A DNA stretch of 60,170 nucleotides. Source: Rhizobium sp. GTDB lineage: Bacteria; Pseudomonadota; Alphaproteobacteria; Rhizobiales; Rhizobiaceae. The translations under genes and the position numbers were made by a program. Under the pieces are notes generated by a model. The model was not told the origin of the DNA. It did not search any database and worked only from the letters and a program-made list of their open reading frames with translations. The stretch is from assembly GCA_019739215.1 (NCBI GenBank), contig JAHHDR010000040.1, positions 1-60,170 on the forward strand, read 5' to 3'. Shown in pieces: positions 36,795 to 46,820 of the stretch; within the stretch, counting starts at the first letter, position 1, and each line of letters starts with the position of its first letter.

Positions 36795-39700
36795 TCATCC
36801 GAAGACGACCAGCAGGTCCTTGGCGTCGATCTGGTCGCCGGCCTTGACCAGCACCTCCGCGACCGTTCCGTCCTTTTCCGCGTGCAGCGCGGTTTCCATC
36901 TTCATCGCCTCGATCGACAGCAACACGTCGCCGGCCTTGAGCTGCTGGCCGACCGCGACCGCGACCGTGGAGATGACGCCCGGCATCGGCGCGCCGACCT
37001 GCAGCGCGTTGCCGAGCTCGACCTTGCGGCGGACGGCGCCGTTGGACGCACCATGCGCCCGGTCCGGCACCTTGATGCGGCGCGGCTGGCCGTTCAGCTC
37101 GAAGAACATGGTGACCATGCCCTTCTGGTCGGTTTCGCCCTGGGCCTGATTGATGACGACGAGCGTCTTGCCGCGCTCGATATCGACGAAGAGCTCCTCG
37201 CCGGCTTCGAGCCCGTAGAAATAGGCGGGCGTCGGCAGGGTGGAGACCGGGCCATAGGTGTCGACAGCGACCGCGAAGTCGGTGAAGACCTTCGGATACA
37301 TGAGGTAAGAGGCGAATTCGAAATCGCTGACCTTGCGCTCGAGCTTGGTCTCGATGTCCTTGCGTTCCTTTTCGAGGTCGGCGTCGTCGAGCAGCGAGCC
37401 GGGACGGACGGTGTAGGGCGCCTCGCCCTTGAGCGCCTTCTTCTGCAGCGCCTGGGGCCACCCGCCGGGGGGCTGGCCGAGATCGCCCTTGAGCATGGAC
37501 ACGACCGATTCGGGGAAGGACACGTCCTTGGCGGGATTGACGACATCCTCGACGGTGAGGTCCTGGCTGACCATCATCAGCGCCATGTCACCGACGACCT
37601 TGGAGGACGGCGTGACCTTGACGATGTCGCCGAACATCTGGTTGGCGTCTGCATAGGCCTGGGCCACCTTGTGCCAGCGGGTCTCAAGGCCGAGCGAACG
37701 GGCCTGTTCCTTGAGATTGGTGAACTGGCCGCCCGGCATTTCGTGGAGGTAGACTTCCGAGGCCGGACCCTTGAGGTCGCTTTCAAAAGCGGCATACTGA
37801 GTGCGCACGGCTTCCCAGTAGAAGGAGATGCGGCGGATCCATTCGGGGTCGAGCCCGGGATCGCGTTCCGACCCCTTCAGCGCCTCGACGATCGAGCCGA
37901 GGCAGGGCTGGGACGTGTTACCCGACAGCGCGTCCATCGCCGAGTCCACGACATCGACGCCGGCTTCCACGGCCGCCAGTACCGTCGCGGCCGCGATGCC
38001 CGACGTGTCATGGGTGTGGAAATGGATCGGCAGTGACGTCGCCTGCTTGAGTTCGCGGAACAGCATGCGCGCGGCCTGGGGCTTGAGGAGGCCGGCCATG
38101 TCCTTGAGCGCGATAATGTGTGCGCCGGCCGCCTCAAGCTCCTTGGCCAGGTTGACGTAGTATTTGAGGTCGTATTTCGGGCGCGCGGAATTGAGGATGT
38201 CGCCAGTATAGCAGATTGCCGCCTCGCAGAGCTTGTTCTCCTCGGCGACCGCGTCCATCGACACGCGCATGTTCTCGACCCAGTTGAGGCAGTCGAAGAC
38301 GCGGAACAGGTCGATACCGCCCTTGGCCGCCTGGCGGACGAAATATTTCACGACATTGTCGGGGTAATTCTTGTAGCCCACGCCATTGGCGCCGCGCAGC
38401 AGCATCTGCAGCAGGAAGTTCGGGGCATTTTCGCGGACCAGCGCGAGCCGCTCCCACGGATCTTCGGTCAGGAAGCGCATCGACACGTCGAAGGTCGCGC
38501 CGCCCCAGCATTCGAGCGAGAACAGGTTCGGCAATGCCTTGGAATAGGTGGAGGCGATGGCCGCGATGTCGAAGGTGCGGACGCGAGTGGCGAGCAGTGA
38601 CTGGTGGCCGTCGCGCATCGTCGTGTCGGTCATCAGCACACGCTTCTGGTCGACCATCCAGTCGGCGAATTTCTTCGGCCCGAGTTCGTCGAGCAGCTGC
38701 TTGGTGCCGGGCTGGACGGGCTGATCGATGAAGGGCACGGCAGGCAGGGCGGCATCCTTGGGCGGCCGGGCGCGGCCCTTGGCTTCGGGATGGCCGTTGA
38801 CGGTGACGTCGGCGAGGTAGGTGAGCAGCTTGGTTGCTCGGTCCTGGCGCTTGACCTGGGCGAAGAGCTCCGGCGTCGTGTCGATGAAGCGGGTCGTGTA
38901 GGTGTTGTTCTGGAACGACGGATGGGTGATGATTGCTTCCAGGAAGGTCAGGTTGGTCGCCACGCCGCGGATACGGAACTCGCGCAGCGCGCGCTCCATG
39001 CGCTTGATCGCCTCCAGCGGCGTCGGCGCCCAGGCGGTCACCTTCTCCAGCAGCGGATCGTAGAAGCGGGTGATGACCGCGCCGGAATAGGCCGTACCGC
39101 CATCGAGCCGGATGCCGAAACCGGTGGCGCCGCGATAGGCGGTTATCCGGCCATAGTCGGGAATGAAATTCTGCTCGGGATCCTCGGTGGTGATGCGGCA
39201 CTGCAGCGCGTGGCCGTTGAGCCGGATGTCCTCCTGCTTCGGGACACCCGATTCCGGCGTGCCGATCGCGAAGCCGTCGAGGATGTGGATCTGTGCCTTG
39301 ACGATATCGATCCCGGTGACCTGCTCGGTAACGGTATGCTCGACCTGGATGCGCGGATTGACCTCGATGAAGTAGAATTTGCCCGAGTCCATATCCATCA
39401 GATATTCGACCGTGCCGGCGCCGACATAATCGGTCGACTGGGCGATCTTCAGCGAATAGGCCGCGAGTTCGGCACGCTGGGCTTCGGTGAGGTAGGGCGC
39501 GGGGGCGCGCTCGACGACCTTCTGGTTGCGCCGCTGGACCGAGCAGTCGCGCTCGAAGAGATGGACGACATTGCCATGCGTGTCGCCGAGGATCTGGCTT
39601 TCGACATGACGGGCGCGTTCGACGAGCTTTTCGAGATAGACCTCGTCCTTGCCGAAGGCGGCCTTGGCCTCGCGCTTGGCCTCCGTCACCTCGCGGATGA

Positions 39701-40253
39701 GATCCTTCGGGTCGCGGATCGCCCGCATGCCGCGGCCGCCGCCGCCCCAGGATGCCTTGAGCATGATCGGGTAACCGATCTCGTCGGCAAGGCGGCGGAT
39801 TTCGGCTTCGTCGTCCGGCAGCGGCTCCGTTGCCGGCACCACGGGCACGCCGATGGAAATCGCGAGATTGCGTGCCGCGACCTTGTTGCCGAGCTTGCGC
39901 ATCGTGTCGGGGCGCGGACCGATGAAGATGATGCCCGCCTCGTTGCAGGCATCGACGAATTCCGGGCTTTCCGACAGAAGACCATAGCCGGGATGGATCG
40001 CGTCCGCGCCCGAAAGCCTGGCCACGCGGATCACCTCTTCGATCGACAGGTAGCTCTCGATCGGGCCGAGATCGCGTTCGAGATGAGGGCCGCGGCCGAC
40101 CTGGTAGCTCTCATCCGCCTTGAACCGGTGCAGTGCGAGTTTGTCTTCTTCAGCCCAGATCGCGACCGTCTGGAGCCCCAGCTCATTGGCGGCGCGGAAG
40201 ATCCGGATGGCGATTTCCGAACGGTTGGCTACGAGAATCTTCTTGATCGGCAA
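36795..40253 (-). CDS. pyc: Pyruvate carboxylase
   Basis: 1152 residues, a full single-chain enzyme. It has an N-terminal biotin carboxylase domain (about 1-460, KKILVANRSEIAIR and GGGGRGMR for ATP), a carboxyltransferase domain (about 535-810, TTMRDGHQSLLATR and FHTHDTSG), and a C-terminal biotin carrier with EAMKMETAL (biotinyl lysine K1118). It carboxylates pyruvate to oxaloacetate for anaplerosis. The uninterrupted 3.4-kb frame shows that sequence quality here is high. It is monocistronic, with a 249-base promoter region shared with the luxR-type gene's 3' side. Confidence 0.97.
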   Translation of the reverse strand: MPIKKILVANRSEIAIRIFRAANELGLQTVAIWAEEDKLALHRFKADESYQVGRGPHLERDLGPIESYLSIEEVIRVARLSGADAIHPGYGLLSESPEFVDACNEAGIIFIGPRPDTMRKLGNKVAARNLAISIGVPVVPATEPLPDDEAEIRRLADEIGYPIMLKASWGGGGRGMRAIRDPKDLIREVTEAKREAKAAFGKDEVYLEKLVERARHVESQILGDTHGNVVHLFERDCSVQRRNQKVVERAPAPYLTEAQRAELAAYSLKIAQSTDYVGAGTVEYLMDMDSGKFYFIEVNPRIQVEHTVTEQVTGIDIVKAQIHILDGFAIGTPESGVPKQEDIRLNGHALQCRITTEDPEQNFIPDYGRITAYRGATGFGIRLDGGTAYSGAVITRFYDPLLEKVTAWAPTPLEAIKRMERALREFRIRGVATNLTFLEAIITHPSFQNNTYTTRFIDTTPELFAQVKRQDRATKLLTYLADVTVNGHPEAKGRARPPKDAALPAVPFIDQPVQPGTKQLLDELGPKKFADWMVDQKRVLMTDTTMRDGHQSLLATRVRTFDIAAIASTYSKALPNLFSLECWGGATFDVSMRFLTEDPWERLALVRENAPNFLLQMLLRGANGVGYKNYPDNVVKYFVRQAAKGGIDLFRVFDCLNWVENMRVSMDAVAEENKLCEAAICYTGDILNSARPKYDLKYYVNLAKELEAAGAHIIALKDMAGLLKPQAARMLFRELKQATSLPIHFHTHDTSGIAAATVLAAVEAGVDVVDSAMDALSGNTSQPCLGSIVEALKGSERDPGLDPEWIRRISFYWEAVRTQYAAFESDLKGPASEVYLHEMPGGQFTNLKEQARSLGLETRWHKVAQAYADANQMFGDIVKVTPSSKVVGDMALMMVSQDLTVEDVVNPAKDVSFPESVVSMLKGDLGQPPGGWPQALQKKALKGEAPYTVRPGSLLDDADLEKERKDIETKLERKVSDFEFASYLMYPKVFTDFAVAVDTYGPVSTLPTPAYFYGLEAGEELFVDIERGKTLVVINQAQGETDQKGMVTMFFELNGQPRRIKVPDRAHGASNGAVRRKVELGNALQVGAPMPGVISTVAVAVGQQLKAGDVLLSIEAMKMETALHAEKDGTVAEVLVKAGDQIDAKDLLVVFG

Positions 40254-40502
40254 GGCCGCGCTCCCTCAGGCTAAGATGTACTCCTCGGGCGCAATGAACC
40301 GTATCCCCGCAAGTGATCGCGGCCGCAACGCGACTGCGGAAGTCCACTTTCCGTCAGCTGATTGTGCGGGGCGGCATTTTTATTGCACTCGCGAAAAGTC
40401 TTAACGCGGACTGCGCCAATGTCAATTTTGATTCGACGCAATTCCGTCACATTTGGCTGACGCTGGACGTCGCCGTTCCGGCCTTCGCTGTTCTGGCCGG
40501 AC

Positions 40503-41246
40503 TCAGGGTATCAGACCCCTCCGGATCGCCAGCGCCACCGCGTGGATACGGTTGCGCGCGCCCATTTTTTCCTGGACGCTGGCGCCGTACCAGTCGACGG
40601 TCGTCGGCGCGACCTTGAGGATATCGCCGATCTCGGGCGACGTCTTGCCGTCGGCCATGTGGCTCAGTGCCTGGATCTCGCGGTGCGTCAGCATCACGTC
40701 CGCGCCGTCGCCCACCTTCTCGGCGATAAGCGAGCCTTCGAGTTCCAGCAGCTTGATATAGGTCGTGCGGGTCACGGTTTCGAGCAGCATGATCTCGACC
40801 GGCGAAAGGTCGATCTCCTCCGGGCCGCCGAGTGTGGTTGCGCCGAGCAGGCCGGTCCGGCCAAAAACCGGGAATATATGCCCCGACACGAGACCATGCG
40901 CCTTTCCGTCCTGAATCATCTTCTGCATCCGGCGGTAGTGCGGATGCTCCTGGTAGGCGGCGAAGGCATGGGCCCAGGAGAAGCTCCTGTTGGCCTTGAG
41001 CAGGTACCTGATGGTCGGGTCGTTCACAATGTACTTGTTGGCGACATAGCGTTCGATCCAGCGCTTGTCCCAATTGGCCGCTATGATGAGTTGCGCGGGG
41101 TTCTCTATCGGCTTGGGTTCGTGAAAAACGCAATAATATCTGTAGCCAAGCAGGCTGATCAGTTGTTCAAATTCCATGAGCGCCATATCGCGGGTCGGCA
41201 CTTCGCCGATGGTCACGAGATAGCGCAAGATTTCATTCAGGCGCAC
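40503..41246 (-). CDS. LuxR family regulator with autoinducer-binding domain
   Basis: 247 residues. The N-terminal autoinducer-binding domain keeps residues equivalent to the TraR pocket: W63, Y67, D76, P77, W91 and glycines near 118-122. The C-terminal LuxR helix-turn-helix reads LTHREIQALSHMADGKTSPEI and TVDWYGASVQEKMGARNRIHAV. The GTG start at 41246 has AAGGGG upstream. No luxI-type synthase lies in the window, so it is a solo as far as can be seen here. Confidence 0.85.
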   Translation of the reverse strand: MRLNEILRYLVTIGEVPTRDMALMEFEQLISLLGYRYYCVFHEPKPIENPAQLIIAANWDKRWIERYVANKYIVNDPTIRYLLKANRSFSWAHAFAAYQEHPHYRRMQKMIQDGKAHGLVSGHIFPVFGRTGLLGATTLGGPEEIDLSPVEIMLLETVTRTTYIKLLELEGSLIAEKVGDGADVMLTHREIQALSHMADGKTSPEIGDILKVAPTTVDWYGASVQEKMGARNRIHAVALAIRRGLIP

Positions 41247-41328
41247 GGTTTCACCCCTTAAATTTATAGGGAACGACAATATGCGAGAACTATGCCGCAG
41301 CGGCGCCGAGGTCAATGCCGGATCTGGT

Positions 41329-41392
41329 TGCGTACAATTCGTTTTTGCTACTTTTCCGACGCGTCCAGCGGCGCAGGATTGCATACAATCCG
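41329..41392. repeat. Pair of 13-bp direct repeats upstream of the luxR-type gene
   Basis: TGCGTACAATTCG at 41329-41341 and TGCATACAATCCG at 41380-41392 differ at two positions and lie 51 bases apart in the 300-base gap between the luxR-type gene and purU. The rest of the gap contains no recognised gene. They could be operator sites or promoter boxes; neither is a classic lux box. Confidence 0.35.
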
Positions 41393-41510
41393 CGTCAAGT
41401 GGCCAACGACAAGGCGCCTGCATGCAAATCGTATAGCATCCGGAGGCGCGATGCACTCCGAATGCCGTGTAAATTTTCGATGGAAACGGCCAACGGCCCG
41501 GGTCGCCGTG

Positions 41511-41534
41511 CGACGGACGCCCGAGCGTCCGTCG
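41511..41534. terminator. Hairpin downstream of purU
   Basis: Perfect 10-bp stem cgacggacgc / gcgtccgtcg with loop ccga, 12 bases after the purU stop. It has no clear U-tract. Confidence 0.5.
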
Positions 41535-41546
41535 TCGCAAAGACAA

Positions 41547-42449
41547 TCAGCCCATGCGTTCGGACGCGTAGGAGCCAGGGCTCGCCGGGAAGACGATGGT
41601 CTTGTTGCCGTTCATGAACACCCGGTGGTGAATATGGGCGTGCACGGCCCGGGCCAGGACCTGGCTTTCGACGTCGCGGCCGATCGAGACATAATCCGAC
41701 GCAGACTGGGCATGGGTGATACGGGCAACGTCCTGCTCGATGATCGGGCCCTCGTCGAGATCCTCGGTGACGTAATGCGCCGTTGCACCGATCAGCTTCA
41801 CGCCACGCTCATAGGCCTGCTTGTAAGGGTTGGCGCCCTTGAAAGACGGCAGGAACGAGTGGTGGATGTTGATGATCCGGCCGCTCATCTTCTTGCAGAC
41901 CGCGTCGGACAGGACCTGCATGTAGCGCGCGAGCACGATGAGTTCGGCGCCCGAGCCCTCGACGATGTCCATGAGCCGCGCCTCGGCCTGGGGCTTGTTG
42001 GCCTTGGTAACGTTGACGTGGTGGAAGGGAATGTCGTGGTTGACGACCACCTTCTGGTAATCGAAGTGGTTGGACACCACGCCGACGATCTCGATCGGCA
42101 GCGCGCCGATCTTCCAACGATAGAGCAGGTCGTTGAGGCAATGGCCGAAGCGCGACACCATCAGCAGGACCTTCATCTTGTGGTCGCTGTCGTGGAACTC
42201 GTGTGTCATGCCGAATTTCGCGCGAACCGGCTCGAAGCTCTCTGCGATGTCGCCGACCGAGGCGCCTTCCTGGCTGGTGAAGGTGATGCGCATGAAGAAC
42301 AGGCCGGTTTCCAGGTCATCGAACTGGCTGGAATCGATGATGTAGCAACCCTTGTCCGCCAGGAAACCCGAGATCGCCGCCACGATACCTCGCGTGGATT
42401 CACAGCTGACAGTGAGGACATAGCTCTTCTCGGTCTTCGGGCTGTTCAT
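41547..42449 (-). CDS. purU: Formyltetrahydrofolate deformylase
   Basis: 300 residues: an N-terminal ACT domain (about 10-90, TVSCESTRGIVAAISGFL) and a formyltransferase-like hydrolase domain with IEIVGVVSNH, FHHVNV, LARYMQVL and NIHHSFLPSFKGANPY (catalytic N, H region), then GATAHYVTEDLDEGPII. PurU releases formate and tetrahydrofolate from 10-formyl-THF. The start at 42449 (MNSPKTEKSYV) gives the usual length. It is downstream of the higBA pair with a 223-base gap. Confidence 0.93.
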   Translation of the reverse strand: MNSPKTEKSYVLTVSCESTRGIVAAISGFLADKGCYIIDSSQFDDLETGLFFMRITFTSQEGASVGDIAESFEPVRAKFGMTHEFHDSDHKMKVLLMVSRFGHCLNDLLYRWKIGALPIEIVGVVSNHFDYQKVVVNHDIPFHHVNVTKANKPQAEARLMDIVEGSGAELIVLARYMQVLSDAVCKKMSGRIINIHHSFLPSFKGANPYKQAYERGVKLIGATAHYVTEDLDEGPIIEQDVARITHAQSASDYVSIGRDVESQVLARAVHAHIHHRVFMNGNKTIVFPASPGSYASERMG

Positions 42450-42672
42450 GGCGGTGCCTATGGGTTGTTGCGTTGCAGAATTCAGATCCGGCCCGCCCTT
42501 ATCCCCGACCGAAAACCGTGACAAGGGGGCGTCGCCGCTTGAACGGAAAAAGTCGCAAATAATTTCACGGCGGCCCGGAAGGCCCTGACATCCCTGATGC
42601 TATTTGATGGGATGCAGGTCTGAATAGTCCGGGAACGACACGGACTTGTGCGGCGCATCAAATATGTTCCGA

Positions 42673-43053
42673 TCAGGCGGCGATGCCGGACCGGCCCGGG
42701 CGGATCAGGATCTCCGCAGGGATCCCGAGTTGTGCGTTCAGGTTGCGGATCATCTCGATGGAAAGGCTGCGCCTGCGATTCAGGACTTCGGCCACGCGGC
42801 CGCGATTGCCGATCATAGGCTCCAGATCCCTTCGAGTGAGCCCCTGCTGCTGCATGCGGAAGACAATCGCGTCGATCGGGTCCGGCGGATCCATGGGGTG
42901 GACCTGCGCTTCATACGCATCGATCAGCGTTACCAGGACGTCCAGACGGTCTCCATCCGATGTTCCGGACTTCGCCCCCCAGAGTCTTTCGACCTCCCCC
43001 ATCGCCGCGTCATGGTCGGCTTCCGTCCGTATCGGCCTCAGGTCAGTTGCCAT
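42673..43053 (-). CDS. higA: HigA-type antitoxin (XRE helix-turn-helix)
   Basis: 126 residues. The helix-turn-helix lies in the C-terminal half (QQQGLTRRDLEPMIGNRGRVAEV), as in COG5499 HigA proteins. It would bind and neutralise the toxin encoded just upstream and repress the operon. The start overlaps the toxin gene's end by 11 bases, the usual toxin-first HigBA order. Confidence 0.85.
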   Translation of the reverse strand: MATDLRPIRTEADHDAAMGEVERLWGAKSGTSDGDRLDVLVTLIDAYEAQVHPMDPPDPIDAIVFRMQQQGLTRRDLEPMIGNRGRVAEVLNRRRSLSIEMIRNLNAQLGIPAEILIRPGRSGIAA

Positions 43054-43366
43054 GTTCGATCTCCGTCACGTCAATCCTGTCGTAATCCCGGTGGGTCCCT
43101 ATCCATTTGATCCAGACAGCGGCCTTGTCGTAGTCCACGGCAACGACCAGTCGATAGTCGTTGCCCTTTATGTTGAAGACAATGCGCTCCGCACTGACGA
43201 TGCTGGCTGTGGCATAGAGCGTCCGGACATCGGACGAACTGGACCACCGCGCCCGGCTGACTTCGGCGAACCAGGCATCAAGCGACGCCTTCACGGCCAG
43301 CCGGTCCTTGTGACCTGCAAGGCGGTCGACGAACTCCCGCAAGGTCCGGCGCGCGATTATCCTCAT
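43043..43366 (-). CDS. higB: HigB-type mRNA interferase toxin
   Basis: 107 residues of the HigB_toxin family (RelE fold): RIIARRTLREFVDRL at the start, then ERIVFNIKGNDYRLVVAVDY and VWIKWIGTHRDYDRID at the end. HigB cleaves mRNA on the ribosome. It is first in the pair and overlaps higA by 11 bases. No mutation in the family's visible motifs is apparent. Confidence 0.88.
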   Translation of the reverse strand: MRIIARRTLREFVDRLAGHKDRLAVKASLDAWFAEVSRARWSSSSDVRTLYATASIVSAERIVFNIKGNDYRLVVAVDYDKAAVWIKWIGTHRDYDRIDVTEIEHGN

Positions 43367-43404
43367 AGATACATTCTAGCATGAACCCAAATTGGGATCA
43401 AAGG

Positions 43405-44710
43405 CTAGATATCCAACGTGTTTGCCCGTTCCCACTCCGTGAAGTGCGATGCATAGGCGTTCCATTCGGCGTGTTTGAGCTTGAGGAAGGCCGACGAGAA
43501 CTCCAGGCCCATGGCTTCCTTCAGCAGCGCGTCCTTGTCATATTCGCGCAGCGCGTCCAGCAGGTTGAGCGGCAGGCGGATGGCGTCCTTGACCAGATGG
43601 CCCTCGGCATACATGTCGAGATCGGAATGCGGACCGGGGTCGGCCTGCCCGGCCAAGCCGTCGAGGCCGGAAGCGATGATGACGGACTGGAGCAGGTAGG
43701 GATTGACCGCGCCGTCTGGCAGACGGAGTTCGAAGCGGCCGGGGCCGGGCACGCGGACCATGTGGGTGCGGTTGTTGCCGGTCCAGGTGACCGTGTTGGG
43801 CGACCACGTGGCGCCCGAGGTGGTGCGCGGGGCGTTGATTCGCTTGTAGGAATTGACCGTCGGGTTGGTGATCGCGGCCAGCGCGGCGGCATGTTTCATG
43901 ATGCCGCCGAGGAAGTGGCGGCCATCGGCCGAAAGGCCGAATTGCGCCGCACTGTCGGCAAAGGCGTTCTTCGTGCCGTCGGCGTTCTACACCGAGACAT
44001 GGCAATGGCAGCCGTTGCCGGGAGCCCCTTGAACGGCTTGGGCATGAAGGTGGCGCGCAGCCCGTGCTTCTCGGCCACCGACCGCACCATGAACTTGAAG
44101 AAGGAGTGCTTGTCGGCGGTTTCGAGCGCGTCGTCATATTCCCAGTTCATCTCGAACTGGCCGTTCGCGTCCTCGTGGTCGTTCTGGTAGGGCTTCCAGT
44201 CGAGCGCCAGCATGTGATCGCAGATCTCAGCGATCACGTCATAGCGGCGCAACAGGGGCTGCTGATCGTAGCAGGGCTTCTCTGCATTGTCGGCAGGGTC
44301 GGAGATCGCCGAACCATCGGGCAGCGTCAGGAAGAACTCGGCCTCGACGCCGGTCTTGACCCGCAACCCTTTTGCGGCCGCTTCGCCGGCGAGGCGCTTG
44401 AGCGTATTGCGCGGCGCCTGCCCACCAGTTTGTCGTCCATCCAGCAATCGGCGGCGACCCAGTCGGTTTCCTTCTTCCACGGCAATTGGATCACCGAGGA
44501 TGGATCGGGCCTTGCGAAGAGATCGGGATGGGCCGGGCTCATGTCGAGCCAGGTGGCAAAGCCGGCAAAGCCCGCGCCTTCCTCCTGCATGCCCCTGATC
44601 GCCGCCGTCGGCACCAGCTTGGCACGCTGTACGCCGAAGAGATCGGTGAAGCTGATCATGAAATATTTGACGGCCCGTTCCTTGGCCCAGGCCTCGAGAT
44701 CGATGGTCAT
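43405..44710 (-). pseudogene. glnT: GlnT/GMAS-type glutamine synthetase, disrupted
   Basis: Glutamine synthetase of the GlnT or gamma-glutamylmethylamide synthetase group, about 435 residues if repaired. The start is MTIDLEAWAKERAVK at 44710. Three lesions are seen. A base is missing near 44421 (expected LVGQAPRNTL), another near 44021 (expected GLPGNGCHCH), and TGG has become TAG at 43987-43989 (expected SVWNADG). The C-terminal 164 residues (from 43899) read in a third frame. Glutamate, ammonium or methylamine and ATP would be the substrates. It is last in the glx operon. Real pseudogenisation and sequencing error are both possible. Confidence 0.85.
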
Positions 44711-44820
44711 TCGTACGTTCTCCTTGTTCTTCTGTGACGCAGATGAATTGGCAAACTGCCGCGCCGCACCTTACTCCTCCTCCCCAGGAAGGTATCTGGC
44801 GGCGCGACATCGGTTTCGGA

Positions 44821-46119
44821 TCAGAACCCTCCCCTGCCCGGGATCCAACTCGTGCCGGCCAGCGGAACCTGCGCCATGGCGGAGGCCTCGATGGTCAGCG
44901 CGCAGAGATCCTCGGGCTCGAGATTGTGGACGTGGTTCTTGCCGCAGGCCCGCGCGATGGTCTGGGCCTCAAGCGTCATGACCTTGAGATAGTTGGCGAG
45001 ACGGCGGCCGGCGGCGACCGGATCGAGCCGCTTCATCAGGTCGGGATCCTGCGTCGTGATCCCGGCGGGGTCCTTGCCCTCGTGCCAGTCGTCATAGGCG
45101 CCCGAGGTGGTGCCGAGCGCGTTGTACTCGGCCTCCCAGCGCGGGTCGTTGTCGCCGATCGCCACCAGCGCAGACGTGCCGATCGACACCGCATCGGCGC
45201 CGGAGCGGATGCCGCCCGAGACGATCAGCTACACCTTGCGGTGCATGCCGAGGTCCTGCAGCGCCTGCACGGCCGGGCGGATGCAGGCGAGCGTGGGAAG
45301 GCCGACATTCTCGATGAACACTTCCTGCGTGGCCGCCGTGCCGCCCTGCATGCCGTCGAGCACCACGACATCGGCGCCGGATTTGACCGCCAGCGCGGTA
45401 TCGTAGTAGGGCCGCGCGCCGCCGACCTTCACATAGATCGGCTTTTCCCAGTCGGTGATTTCTCTCAGCTCGCCGATCTTGATCTCCAGATCGTCCGGCC
45501 CCGTCCAGTCCGGATGGCGGCAGACCGAGCGCTGGTCGATACCCTTGGGCAGGGTGCGCATGTCGGCGACACGGTCGGAGATCTTCTGGCCGAGCAGCAT
45601 GCCGCCGCCGCCGGGCTTGGCGCCCTGGCCGACGACGACCTCGATCGCATCGGCGCGGCGCAGGTCGCGCGGGTTCATGCCGTAGCGCGACGGCAGATAC
45701 TGGTAGACGAGGATGGAGGAATGGCCGCGCTCCTCCTCGGTCATGCCGCCGTCGCCCGTCGTGGTCGAGGTGCCCGAGAGCGAGGCGCCGCGACCGAGCG
45801 CTTCCTTGGCCGGACCGGACAGCAAGCCGAAGCTCATGCCGGCAATGGTGATGGGTATCTTGAGCTCGATCGGCTTTTTCGCAAAGCGCGAGCCGAGCAC
45901 GACATTGGTGCCGCAGCTTTCGCGATAGCCTTCGAGCGGATAGCGCGAGATCGAGGCGTCGAGGAACAGCAAATCGTCGAAATGCGGTACCTTGCGCTTG
46001 GCGCCGCCGCCCCTGATATCATAGACGCCGGTCGCCGCGGCACGGCGGATTTCGGACATCGTATAGTCGTCGAAGGTGGCGGACTTGCGCGGTGTGGTCG
46101 GCGGATTGTGATAGGTCAT
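44821..46119 (-). pseudogene. glxD: GlxD/MgsC: FMN-binding glutamate synthase-like domain, with internal TAG
   Basis: 433 codons in one frame with an in-frame TAG at 45229-45231, where CAG (Gln) is expected between HRKV and LIVSGGIRSGAD. The family is the FMN/Fe-S glutamate synthase large-subunit domain: GMSFGLLSGPAKEALGRG, GQGAKPGGGGMLLG, GADVVVLDGMQGGTAA and VSIGTSALVAIGD are visible on both sides. With GlxB and GlxC it would form a three-subunit glutamate synthase or N-methylglutamate synthase. It follows glxC by 12 bases. Confidence 0.85.
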
Positions 46120-46131
46120 GGAATCGCGCCC

Positions 46132-46818
46132 TCAATACTGATCGGCATGGTCGATGTTGAAATTGTAGAGCTTCCGGGCCGAACCGTAGCGGGTGATCTC
46201 TTCCGGCTTTACGCCTTCGACGCCCGCCTGGTCGAGCAGGCCCTGAAGGAGTTCCAGGTGCTCCGGCCGCATCTCTTTCTTCACGCAATCGGCGCCCAGG
46301 CTCTTCACCGGTCCGCGGACGAAGAGCCTGGCCTCGTAGAGCGAATCCCCCAGTGCGTCACCGGCCTCGCCCAGCACAACGAGATTGCCCGACTGCGCCA
46401 TGAAGGCCGACATGTGGCCGATGCTGCCGTGGACGACGATGTCGATGCCCTTCATCGAAATGCCGCAGCGCGAGGCCGCGTTGCCCTCGATGACCAGCAG
46501 GCCGCCACGGCCGGTGGCGCCGGCATACTGGCTGGCATCGCCCTTGATGCGGACCGTGCCGCTCATCATGTTCTCGCCGACGCCAGGGCCGGCGGAACCA
46601 TGGACGGTGATCGTGGCGCCGTCATTCATGCCGGCGCAGTAATAGCCGACAGAGCCACGCACATCGACCGTGACCGGCTGGTCGACGCCGACGGCGACCG
46701 AATGGCTGCCGTCGGGGTTGGTAACCTCGAAATGCAGGTCGTTGGCGCCAGGCCCGACCGTGTGAAGCTGGCTGTTGAAATCGCGAAGCGATGTTTCCAG
46801 GAGATCGATGACCGGCAT
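46132..46818 (-). CDS. glxC: GlxC/MgsB: GXGXG-domain glutamate synthase subunit
   Basis: 228 residues with the repeated GXGXG beta-helix pattern (VGYYCAGMNDGATITVHGSA, RGGLLVIEG and SRCGISMKGIDIVVHGSIGH). It corresponds to the C-terminal alpha-subunit domain of glutamate synthase. The frame is intact. Its ATG lies two bases after the glxB stop, and glxD follows 12 bases on. It acts with GlxB (ammonia production) and GlxD (synthase). Confidence 0.9.
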   Translation of the reverse strand: MPVIDLLETSLRDFNSQLHTVGPGANDLHFEVTNPDGSHSVAVGVDQPVTVDVRGSVGYYCAGMNDGATITVHGSAGPGVGENMMSGTVRIKGDASQYAGATGRGGLLVIEGNAASRCGISMKGIDIVVHGSIGHMSAFMAQSGNLVVLGEAGDALGDSLYEARLFVRGPVKSLGADCVKKEMRPEHLELLQGLLDQAGVEGVKPEEITRYGSARKLYNFNIDHADQY

Positions 46819-46820
46819 TC

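Noticed and set aside
41247..41510. Classic lux box upstream of the luxR-type gene
   Set aside because: Only direct repeats and no 18-20-base inverted repeat of lux-box type could be found.
43987..45231. Pyrrolysine or other amber recoding in methylamine-related genes
   Set aside because: Pyrrolysine occurs in methylamine methyltransferases, not in glutamine or glutamate synthase families; many intact genes here end in TAG; and other lesions surround the sites.
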